A DNA stretch of 64,000 nucleotides from an uncultured Acetatifactor sp. (GTDB taxonomy: Bacteria > Bacillota > Clostridia > Lachnospirales > Lachnospiraceae), in the NCBI GenBank assembly GCA_910588225.1, contig CAJUQT010000013.1, positions 19,818-83,817 on the forward strand, read 5' to 3'. The notes under the pieces were generated by a model. It did no database searches. It was not told where the DNA came from and was given only the letters and a program-made list of their open reading frames with translations. Position numbers and translations under genes: made by a program. Below, piece by piece: positions 7,445 to 14,398 of the stretch. Within the stretch, counting starts at the first letter, position 1, and every line of letters begins with the position of its first letter.

Positions 7445-8320
7445 ATGAAAAAAGAGGTTGTTCTGTACGAAGGAAAAAGGCTGCTGCTCTGTGTGCTGGG
7501 AGCATTTTTATATGCTGCGGGCACCAATCTTTTTGTGGTACCCGCAGGGCTGTACACAGGCGGACTGATGGGATTTTGTCAGGTAATCAGAACTGTGCTG
7601 GCAGAGTACTTTCACCTGAATTTCAGCAATTTTGATATTGCCGGTATCATTTACTATCTGATTAATATCCCTATTTTTGTAATTGCATTCAGGCGGATGG
7701 GGAGAATGTTTTTTGCGAAGACATTGTTTACTGTTACGGTGATGACTGTCTTCCTGTCTCTGATTCCTACCAGTATGATTGTGAAGGATTCCATGGCCGC
7801 CTGTATGGTGGGCGGAATTATAACTGGTGCGGGAATCGGACTAACGCTGAGGATGGGCTCTTCCGGCGGCGGAATGGATGTGGTAGGCGTATTGCTGATT
7901 CGGTGGAGGAGAGATTTCAGCGTGGGCAAGGCGAATCTGTTTGTCAATCTGGCTTTGTATGCTGTCTGCCTCTTTAAGTTTGATGTGGAGATTGTGGTGT
8001 ACTCGATAATTTATGCCGCAGTACATTCTGTGGCTATGGATAAGGTCCATACCCAGAATATTAATGTGGAAGCTAAAATCATCACAAAGGCCGATACTGC
8101 CGAACTGGAGAAAGTGATTTTTGAAGAGATTTACAGAGGAATTACCAAGTGGTCAACAATGGGTGCTTATACCCATGAAGATTCCCACATGCTTTATATT
8201 ACACTGTCAAAGTATGAAGTAAGCCGCCTGAAAGCGGCAGTACACAGATATGATCCCAACGCTTTTATTGTGATTAACGAAGGCGTGAGCATAGACGGAA
8301 ATTTTATCAAGAAGCTGTAG
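7445..8320 (+). CDS. YitT family membrane protein (DUF161/DUF2179)
   Basis: A 291-residue polytopic membrane protein with about five hydrophobic segments in its first 200 residues, with the family-typical GLYTGGLMGFCQV and GSSGGGMDVVGVLL stretches. A C-terminal DUF2179-type cytosolic domain (about 215-291) contains THEDSHMLYITLSKYEVSRLK. The family is common in Firmicutes and its function is unknown. The ATG at 7445 follows the trxA stop by one base; an in-frame TTG upstream is less likely. A strong terminator follows directly. Confidence 0.87.
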   Translation: MKKEVVLYEGKRLLLCVLGAFLYAAGTNLFVVPAGLYTGGLMGFCQVIRTVLAEYFHLNFSNFDIAGIIYYLINIPIFVIAFRRMGRMFFAKTLFTVTVMTVFLSLIPTSMIVKDSMAACMVGGIITGAGIGLTLRMGSSGGGMDVVGVLLIRWRRDFSVGKANLFVNLALYAVCLFKFDVEIVVYSIIYAAVHSVAMDKVHTQNINVEAKIITKADTAELEKVIFEEIYRGITKWSTMGAYTHEDSHMLYITLSKYEVSRLKAAVHRYDPNAFIVINEGVSIDGNFIKKL

Positions 8321-8324
8321 ACAA

Positions 8325-8381
8325 ATCCCGGCAGAAATCAGTGCTTTATTTAACTGATTTCTGCCGGGATATTTTTGATTT
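8325..8381 (+). terminator. Strong intrinsic terminator
   Basis: Perfect 18-bp stem (8325-8342 with 8353-8370), 10-nt loop, then ATTTTTGATTT. It ends the trmB-trxA-yitT unit and faces the convergent murG. Confidence 0.93.
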
Positions 8382-8502
8382 ACTTTTCATTTGATGCTGC
8401 CATGCGGCTTTTTCGTGTATGGTTTGTACGATAATTCAGAGACTTTTTGGCCTGGTTAAATCAATGTAATATACAGTCCGTGCCGGAATGACTGCGAGAT
8501 GT

Positions 8503-9570
8503 TCAGGGCAGGGCTACCTCTTCGATAAGCCGCATAATCGTCCTGATGGAATCCATTTGTCCGCTGTCGTTCATGGCATTGCGGAAGGTCTGCCTGGAGA
8601 AATAAAGCTCATGTACTTTATCCAGCAGCAGGTCTGTGGTCAGATCATCTTCATGGATGACAATGGAGAAGCCCTGTGCTTCAAAGGATTTTGCATTGAG
8701 CAGCTGATCTCCCCGGCTGCTGGAGGCAGGAAGCGGTATCAGAATATTCGGTTTCTTCAATGCCAGCAGCTCACAGATGGCATTGGCACCGGCCCGGGAA
8801 ATAACCAGGTCCGCCATGGCAAATAAATCCTTCAGCTCTGCTTTTACGTATTCGAACTGTTTATATCCTGCGGTATTCAGGAGCAGATTGTCTATTTTGT
8901 CCTTACCACAGATGTGGACCACCTGAAAATCCGTAAGCAGCCTGGGAAGGGCGGATCGGATCGCCTTATTGACATTGGCGGCGCCCAGACTTCCTCCCAC
9001 TACCATAATGACAGGCTTATTGGCACTGAATCCACACATATCCAGGCCGGCAAGCTTATTCCCCTGGGCCAGTTCCGCCCGGATGGGGGAACCGGTGAGT
9101 ACGGCTTTCTCCGCGGGAAGATTTTGAAGCGTTTCCGGGAAATTACAGCAAACCTTTCTGGCTGCGGAAATGCACATTCTGTTGGCAAGGCCCGGTGTCA
9201 TATCAGACTCGTGAATAATACATGGAATACCCAGGGAAGCAGCAGCGCGAACTACCGGAACAGAGACAAAGCCGCCCTTTGAGAAAACCACATTTGGTCT
9301 ATAGGTCTTCAGGAATTTCCTGGCTTCCGAGAAGCCTTTTATGACGCGAAAAGGGTCTGTAAAATTTTTCAAGTCCAGATATCGGCGGAACTTACCAGTG
9401 GAAATGCCTACATAGGGCAGATCAAAATCGCCGATCAGCCTTTTTTCCATACCGTCATAGGATCCCATATAAGTAATTTCGTAACCGGCGTCCTTCAGAG
9501 AGGGAAGCAGAGCTATATTGGGGGTAACATGTCCGGCGCTGCCCCCGCCTGTCAAAACGATTCTTTTCAT
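8503..9570 (-). CDS. murG: UDP-GlcNAc--MurNAc-pentapeptide-PP-undecaprenol GlcNAc transferase
   Basis: The GT28 enzyme that adds GlcNAc to lipid I to make lipid II at the inner face of the membrane. The 355-residue protein has the N-terminal glycine loop GGGSAGHVTPN, the acceptor-side SKGGFVSVPVVRAA and HESDMTPGLANR, and the C-terminal VVGGSLGA and SRAGANAICELL UDP-GlcNAc motifs. It lies alone with the small TSCPD gene upstream, outside a dcw cluster. That arrangement is familiar in some clostridia, but here it separates murG from division genes. Confidence 0.97.
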   Translation of the reverse strand: MKRIVLTGGGSAGHVTPNIALLPSLKDAGYEITYMGSYDGMEKRLIGDFDLPYVGISTGKFRRYLDLKNFTDPFRVIKGFSEARKFLKTYRPNVVFSKGGFVSVPVVRAAASLGIPCIIHESDMTPGLANRMCISAARKVCCNFPETLQNLPAEKAVLTGSPIRAELAQGNKLAGLDMCGFSANKPVIMVVGGSLGAANVNKAIRSALPRLLTDFQVVHICGKDKIDNLLLNTAGYKQFEYVKAELKDLFAMADLVISRAGANAICELLALKKPNILIPLPASSSRGDQLLNAKSFEAQGFSIVIHEDDLTTDLLLDKVHELYFSRQTFRNAMNDSGQMDSIRTIMRLIEEVALP

Positions 9571-9589
9571 ATGCCAAGCCTTTCGGAAG

Positions 9590-9835
9590 TTATATCATTT
9601 TTTCAAGAGCCAATGCCAGCTGATCCGGACAGGAGGTAGACTTTGTGCCGCACCGGATGCCTTTTAATCTGGAAATAGCTTCTTCCGGCGTCATTCCTTT
9701 TACCAGGGCACTGACGCCCTGCAGGTTGCCGTGGCAGCCGCCGGTAAACAGAACGGAATCGATGACGCCATCCTTCAATTGAATGTCAATTTCCCGTGAA
9801 CATGTACCTTGTGTTGTGTATTTCAGTGAATCCAT
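9590..9835 (-). CDS. TSCPD domain protein (TIGR03905-like)
   Basis: An 81-residue protein with the TSCPD signature near its C-terminus (GTKSTSCPDQLALAL) and a GGCHGN motif, matching the short stand-alone TSCPD family. The same domain is found at the end of some ribonucleotide reductases; the free-standing proteins have no established role. The start at 9835 is chosen because AGGAG is 9 nt upstream; the ATG at 9844 would sit directly against that site. murG starts 19 nt downstream, so they are probably cotranscribed. Confidence 0.8.
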   Translation of the reverse strand: MDSLKYTTQGTCSREIDIQLKDGVIDSVLFTGGCHGNLQGVSALVKGMTPEEAISRLKGIRCGTKSTSCPDQLALALEKMI

Positions 9836-9994
9836 AGAACTCATCTCCTTTTATTTTATGCGTTACGATATATTCTATCAGATTTTTCGGCATTCTGCAA
9901 TCAAGGGATATAAATTTTTGCAGGAGTGCGGAAAAAAGATGCATGTGTTGGTATTTTTTGTCGGAAAAAGAGAGAAAAATGCGATGAAATATTC

Positions 9995-10023
9995 TGTAAA
10001 CATGAATATCGATACGGTATACT
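9995..10023 (+). promoter_or_regulatory. Possible promoter for the downstream membrane protein gene
   Basis: TATACT (10018-10023) with a poor -35 TGTAAA at 17 bp spacing, about 98 bp before the start codon. The -35 is weak. Confidence 0.3.
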
Positions 10024-10120
10024 GGAGTTACAGGAGGAAAGGTAACGGCTCAGATTTCCTTTGAGCTGTTAATGTGACTTTGCCTGGCCCGTGCGTTGTA
10101 ATAGTGAGAGGAGGCGCAAT

Positions 10121-11020
10121 ATGTTTCGTATTTTTCAGGAGGAAAAGCTGATATCGATTTTTATGTTTCTGTTTCTGGGAAGCAGTATTATTCTGCGGAT
10201 ATTCCTGGGACTGCTTTACCGGAATATGATAAAGGAGGCAGACAATATGGCTTCCACAAAAAACAGATTGTTAAAACAATGTAAAACAAAATTTGCCAGC
10301 TGCTATCAGCTGAGCAACGGAGTTGCCAATATTCCCGTTTTTGTGGACAAGTTTCTGAACCGGATGTCTCTGGGGCATCTTTCCTTTGAGACGCTTTACC
10401 ACCTTTCCGGCCAACTGATGTTGTTGTCGGTGGTCTTTTCCGGTATAGGAGTGTGTAAAAGTATTGTTGAGGGACGCACAGTGGGAGATGTGCTTCCGTT
10501 TTACATTGTGAGCTTTTTTGGACTGTACATATATTTCAGTGTGTCCACGGTTGTGGATGTGCGGGGAAAAAAGCGGATATTGAAGGTGAATCTGGTAGAT
10601 TATCTGGAGAATCACCTGTCACCCCGCATTGAAGTGACAAGGCAGGATATCGAGATGTTGTACGGGGAATCCGCCTTTGAGGAAAAAACGGAAAATTATG
10701 GACGCGTACAGGGAGGCAGAAGCGGCAGAGGAAGAAGCCGTAGGGGAGGCAGAGCCCTGGTGCGGCCGGAGGGAAGAAGGACAGTGGAGCTGATGCCTAT
10801 CGGGAACAGACTGGCGGCAGGTGGAGAAGAACTGAATGTTTCGGCGGGGGCAGAAGAGGAGGCGGAACAGATGTATGCACCCATGCCATCCGTGGCGCCG
10901 GCGCCACCCATACAAGTTCCGCCAGAGCAGACGTCTGCGGATGAGAGTGAATCGTCCGAGGATTCTGCTGCGGTGACAGCCGAAGAGCTGGAAGCGCTGC
11001 TGAAGGAGTTTCTTACATAA
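10121..11020 (+). CDS. Membrane protein of unknown function with basic and Pro-rich tail
   Basis: A 299-residue protein with no recognised family. Hydrophobic segments lie at about residues 8-30, 95-112 and 128-150. The C-terminal half is cytosolic or exposed and low in complexity: an Arg/Gly-rich stretch (GGRSGRGRSRRGGR) near residue 200 is followed by a Pro/Glu/Ser-rich end. AGGAGG at 10109-10114 precedes the ATG. A terminator-like hairpin follows 13 nt after the stop, so it is probably monocistronic. The basic stretch could bind nucleic acid or anionic lipid; this is speculation. Confidence 0.7.
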   Translation: MFRIFQEEKLISIFMFLFLGSSIILRIFLGLLYRNMIKEADNMASTKNRLLKQCKTKFASCYQLSNGVANIPVFVDKFLNRMSLGHLSFETLYHLSGQLMLLSVVFSGIGVCKSIVEGRTVGDVLPFYIVSFFGLYIYFSVSTVVDVRGKKRILKVNLVDYLENHLSPRIEVTRQDIEMLYGESAFEEKTENYGRVQGGRSGRGRSRRGGRALVRPEGRRTVELMPIGNRLAAGGEELNVSAGAEEEAEQMYAPMPSVAPAPPIQVPPEQTSADESESSEDSAAVTAEELEALLKEFLT

Positions 11021-11033
11021 AGTACTTGAATTT

Positions 11034-11080
11034 GCCATATGACTTTGTTACACTTAGGACAAAGTCTTATGGCTTTTATT
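11034..11080 (+). terminator. Intrinsic terminator
   Basis: 15-bp arms with one mismatch (11034-11048, 11059-11073), 10-nt loop, then TTTTATT. Confidence 0.75.
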
Positions 11081-11178
11081 CATGGCAATATATGACACTG
11101 GGATTCTGCTCTGGAATTCTGGTGCAGAAGACTCGCGAAGCGTGGATTCTATCGTTTAGCAATGTGGGTGGAGTTTAT

Positions 11179-12141
11179 ATGAAGATTGTTATTCTGGAGA
11201 GAAACAGTGTGGGCACGGATGTATCTGTGGAAGCTGTACGTGCCTTTGGGGAAGTAACGATTTATGAAAATACAGTGACGGTGCAGGAGGTCCGGGAGCG
11301 GGTCCGGGACGCGGATATTGTGATTGCCAATAAGTCGCCCTTATGTGAGGATACGCTGAAAGGTGCGAAAAATGTAAAGCTGATCTGTGAATTTGCCACA
11401 GGCTATGATAACTGTGATTTGGAATATTGCAGATCCAGAGGCATTAAGGTCGCCAATGTGAGGGATTATTGTACCGGTATGGTGGCACAGCATACTTTTG
11501 CAATGGCGCTTGCACTGAGCCAGAAGCTGTTCCATTATGATCAATATGTGAAGTCCGGGGCGTACAGTGCTCAGGAGCGTTTTTCCAATTTTGACCTGCC
11601 CTTTTATGAGCTGGAGGGCAAGACCTGGGGAATCGTGGGCATGGGAAATATTGGCAGAAGAGTGGCGAAGATTGCGGATGCTTTTGGGTGCAGAGTGATT
11701 TGCTGTTCTGTCACCGGCAGCGGCAGCGAGACCGAATATCCCAGAGTGAATAAGGATACACTGCTTGGAGAGAGTGACTTTTTGTCCCTGCATTGTCCGC
11801 TGAGCCCATTGTCAAGGAATTATATTGACGGGGCTGCGCTGAAAAAAATGAAGAATACGGCGATATTGCTGAATGTGGCCAGAGGCCCGGTGGTGAATAA
11901 CAAAGATCTGTACGAAGCGCTGACGAACGGTGAGATTGCGGCGGCAGGCCTGGATGTGGTGGAAAAGGAGCCCCTGCAGCCGGACAATCCGCTGAGCCTT
12001 TTTAAGGACAGCAACAGGCTGATTATTACGCCGCATCTGGCCTGGGCCAGCGTGGAAGCCCGTACCCGATGCGTGCAGGAAGCGTGTAAGAACATCGCTG
12101 CATTTCTGAGAGGCGAGGCAAGAAATGTAGTGAATCCATAG
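11179..12141 (+). CDS. D-isomer specific 2-hydroxyacid dehydrogenase
   Basis: A 320-residue NAD(P)-dependent dehydrogenase of the D-2-hydroxyacid family (glycerate, lactate and hydroxypyruvate reductases). The nucleotide-binding loop is GIVGMGNIGRRVAKIADAFG. The catalytic Arg lies in LLNVARGPVVNN, the Glu in the following KEPLQ segment and the His in TPHLAWAS. The start at 11179 has GGTGGAG upstream; the frame runs further up through the preceding terminator, which argues against a longer protein. The substrate cannot be told from sequence alone. A GtrA-type gene follows after 84 nt. Confidence 0.9.
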   Translation: MKIVILERNSVGTDVSVEAVRAFGEVTIYENTVTVQEVRERVRDADIVIANKSPLCEDTLKGAKNVKLICEFATGYDNCDLEYCRSRGIKVANVRDYCTGMVAQHTFAMALALSQKLFHYDQYVKSGAYSAQERFSNFDLPFYELEGKTWGIVGMGNIGRRVAKIADAFGCRVICCSVTGSGSETEYPRVNKDTLLGESDFLSLHCPLSPLSRNYIDGAALKKMKNTAILLNVARGPVVNNKDLYEALTNGEIAAAGLDVVEKEPLQPDNPLSLFKDSNRLIITPHLAWASVEARTRCVQEACKNIAAFLRGEARNVVNP

Positions 12142-12225
12142 TCGATGCAGACACTTTTCTCTTATGGGAAAAGTGCGTCGTCAGAGAGAAGCTGCCGGAA
12201 CAAACGGAGGAACGAAATAAAACGA

Positions 12226-12651
12226 ATGATAGAAAAATGGAAGTTACTTTATAGAAAATATGAGGAAATTATTGTATACCTGATTGTGGGAGTCCTGACC
12301 ACCATAGTGGCCTGGACGGCAAAGTTTGCCGCCAACGCAGTGCTGTTCGGCAATACTATGCATCCGGACCACTTTCAGAATGGGGTGCTCAGTGTCATCA
12401 ACTGGGCTGCAGGTGTGATTTTTGCCTATTTTACCAACAGGAGATTTGTCTTTAAAAGCAAAAAGCCTATGGCAAAGGAGGCGCCTAAGTTTGTGCTTTC
12501 CAGGGTGTCCACTTTGATTCTGGATGTGGTGGTAATGCAGATATTTACGATCCTGAATGTGAATCTGGTGGTGGGAAGCGTGGTCTCTGCGGTGCTGGTA
12601 ACCATTGCCAATTATGTATTCAGTAAGCTATTTGTGTTCAACAGGAAATGA
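12226..12651 (+). CDS. GtrA family membrane protein
   Basis: A 141-residue protein with four predicted membrane helices and the GtrA/DPMS signature: VGVLTTIVAW near the N-terminus and FAYFTNRRFVFKSK in the middle. GtrA-like proteins are thought to move polyprenyl-linked sugars across the membrane in cell-surface glycosylation. No glycosyltransferase partner is adjacent. GGAGG lies 15 nt from the ATG, rather far, so the exact start is uncertain. It converges on mtnN with only 18 bp between stop codons. Confidence 0.82.
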   Translation: MIEKWKLLYRKYEEIIVYLIVGVLTTIVAWTAKFAANAVLFGNTMHPDHFQNGVLSVINWAAGVIFAYFTNRRFVFKSKKPMAKEAPKFVLSRVSTLILDVVVMQIFTILNVNLVVGSVVSAVLVTIANYVFSKLFVFNRK

Positions 12652-12669
12652 GAGTCCATGCTGTCAGGC

Positions 12670-13368
12670 TTAAATCTTCCTGACCATTTCTCTGACCAGA
12701 GCAGCAGAGTGCTTCGCCGCGGCTTTCTCAAAAGCAGGATAATCCATCTCGGCACTGTCATCAGCCTTGTCTGAGATAGCACGGATGATGACAAAGGGAA
12801 TATCGTTGAGATAAGCACCGTGAGCGATGGAAGCACCCTCCATCTCCGCGCAGTCTCCCTGGAATGAGGAAATCAGATGTTCTTTCGTTTCTTTACTGGA
12901 AATGAACTGGTCTCCGCTGACTACCCGGCCCAGGACCACATTTATATCCGGATTTGCTTTTCTGCAGACGCTCTGTGCAAGGGCAACGAGAGATTCATCC
13001 GCCTTGAATTCGCGGAAGCCTATCTGAGGGACTTCTCCCAATTGATACCCGAAAATGGTGACGTCCATATCATGATGCAGGGCATCCTTTGAAATCAGAA
13101 TGTCGCCGATATCCAGCCCGGTATTCAGGGACCCGGCTACACCGGTATTGATCAGATGGGTCACGTGAAAGATATCTGCCAGAATCTGCACGCAGAGCGC
13201 CGCGTTTACCTTCCCGATGCCGCAACGGACGATGACGACGGAAGCACCGCTGAGAAGCCCTTCATGAAAATCCATTCCTGCTTTTGTGGTAATCTTATCG
13301 TCTTCAAGTTCTGCAATCAGCTGTTCCACTTCCAGCTCCATTGCGCCTATTATTCCTGTCTTGTTCAT
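12670..13368 (-). CDS. mtnN: 5'-methylthioadenosine/S-adenosylhomocysteine nucleosidase
   Basis: A 232-residue purine nucleosidase that cleaves adenine from SAH, MTA and 5'-deoxyadenosine. It feeds S-ribosylhomocysteine to LuxS, encoded immediately upstream on the same strand. Family marks are the N-terminal GIIGAMELEVEQL, NTGVAGSLN, EMEGASIAHGAY with the ribose-contacting Met-Glu, and RAISDKAD with the catalytic Asp. AGGAG precedes the ATG at 13368. The 142-bp gap to luxS contains a repeat/hairpin element that might uncouple expression of the two genes. Confidence 0.96.
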   Translation of the reverse strand: MNKTGIIGAMELEVEQLIAELEDDKITTKAGMDFHEGLLSGASVVIVRCGIGKVNAALCVQILADIFHVTHLINTGVAGSLNTGLDIGDILISKDALHHDMDVTIFGYQLGEVPQIGFREFKADESLVALAQSVCRKANPDINVVLGRVVSGDQFISSKETKEHLISSFQGDCAEMEGASIAHGAYLNDIPFVIIRAISDKADDSAEMDYPAFEKAAAKHSAALVREMVRKI

Positions 13369-13387
13369 AGTATATATTCTCCTATTT

Positions 13388-13512
13388 ATAGTTCCGCCGT
13401 CCTTTCTCCGGCCCCAGTACCTGGAATCATTTCCGGCCGCAGGAAAAGTGTCCGTAAATGATTCCGGGGCCGTTCGGAAGGACGACTGATAATAGTTCCG
13501 CCGTCCTTTCTC
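13388..13512 (-). repeat. 21-bp direct repeat flanking an imperfect hairpin between luxS and mtnN
   Basis: A 21-bp sequence occurs at 13388-13408 and again, identical, at 13492-13512, where it overlaps the luxS stop codon. The 83 bp between copies hold an inverted repeat: GGAATCATTT (about 13422-13431) with AAATGATTCC (13456-13465), flanked by CGGCCCC and GGGGCCG. A partial inverted copy of the direct repeat sits inside (GGAAGGACGAC). It could be a small palindromic insertion with duplicated flanks, or an RNA processing or attenuation element. Confidence 0.85.
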
Positions 13513-13990
13513 ATAAAGGGTAAGACAAACGGGTATCATCAATGTTATACAGTACATTTTCCAGATATTTTTTTGCCAGATAATTTGTCATGGGAAGATT
13601 CATATCCAGATAGTTTCCGCAGTCCTTCGCGGAAGCACCGGGGACTTCGTCTCTGTAATCCCGGATAAATTCATACATTTGTGTAATCAGCGGCACGATA
13701 TCCCGTGACGAGAGATCTCCTGCCAGCAGGAGATAAAAGCCGGTGCGGCATCCCATGGGACCGAAGTAGATGGTCTTCTCACCATATACGGGATGGTTTC
13801 TCAGAAAGGTGGCGCCCAGGTGCTCAATGGTATGTACCTCCGCGGTATTCATGACGGGTTCCTCGTTGGGACTGGTCATACGCAGATCGAAGGTAGTAAT
13901 GACTTCGGCTCCTATGTGATCCTTACGTGACACATATACGCCGGGCTGCAATTTGATATGGTCTATGGTGAAGCTTGCAATTTTTTCCAT
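13511..13990 (-). CDS. luxS: S-ribosylhomocysteine lyase (AI-2 synthase)
   Basis: Splits S-ribosylhomocysteine into homocysteine and DPD, the precursor of autoinducer 2. The 159-residue protein has the metal-binding HxxEH (His53-His57, in VHTIEHLGA), the catalytic Cys in GPMGCRTGFY and the third metal ligand Cys in AKDCGNY. It forms the activated methyl cycle pair with mtnN just downstream. A TTGACT-17-TACAAT promoter lies upstream. An AI-2E family protein is encoded about 30 kb away, but that family name does not prove AI-2 transport. Confidence 0.97.
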   Translation of the reverse strand: MEKIASFTIDHIKLQPGVYVSRKDHIGAEVITTFDLRMTSPNEEPVMNTAEVHTIEHLGATFLRNHPVYGEKTIYFGPMGCRTGFYLLLAGDLSSRDIVPLITQMYEFIRDYRDEVPGASAKDCGNYLDMNLPMTNYLAKKYLENVLYNIDDTRLSYPL

Positions 13991-14035
13991 AATATGGGTT
14001 CCTTTCTTTCATTCTGACGGACATACCGCCTTATT

Positions 14036-14064
14036 ATTGTATTGATTATAGTGGGAAAAGTCAA
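14036..14064 (-). promoter_or_regulatory. Probable luxS promoter
   Basis: On the - strand, TTGACT (14059-14064) and TACAAT (14036-14041) are 17 bp apart, about 45 bp from the luxS start. A TATAAT-like hexamer lies in the spacer. Confidence 0.5.
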
Positions 14065-14195
14065 CATTTTTAATGTTCCTTTTTTAACTCAAGTGTCACT
14101 GGCAAAAAAATTTGTCGACTTTACCAATGGTCTTGCAATAGATATTTTGATATGTTACATTAAAAATGATATATCGAGATTTGTGGGAGGAAATT

Positions 14196-14379
14196 ATGAG
14201 CAGTACAGGAAATCTAATTCTGGCAATTATGTGGATTGCTGCATTACCATTATGGTTTTTATATAGAAAATACTGCGGCGGGTATTATATGGCTATGTGC
14301 AGGAATTGCTGAACTAATCATTGGATTGATAGATGCAATAAAGAGAAGAAAGGCAGGAAGCGGCCGAACGGCCAAATAA
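14196..14379 (+). pseudogene. Frameshifted small membrane protein, first gene of the YeeR-like cassette
   Basis: An ATG at 14196 with GGGAGG upstream opens MSSTGNLILAIMWIAALPLW, then runs out of frame and stops after 38 codons. Reading one base on from a five-T run (14256-14260) gives a hydrophobic continuation, TAAGIIWLCAGIAELIIGLI, and a basic end at TAA 14377-14379, just before the next gene. Removing one T yields a coherent 60-residue protein with two membrane helices. The break is either a real mutation, a phase-variable tract or a sequencing error. No family recognised. Confidence 0.6.
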
Positions 14380-14398
14380 AGAGTATGACAGGAGAAGG

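Noticed and set aside
14042..14266. 74-codon open frame upstream of the YeeR-like cassette
   Set aside because: Different frame from the better-supported small membrane gene at 14196, no ribosome site, and overlaps the luxS promoter.
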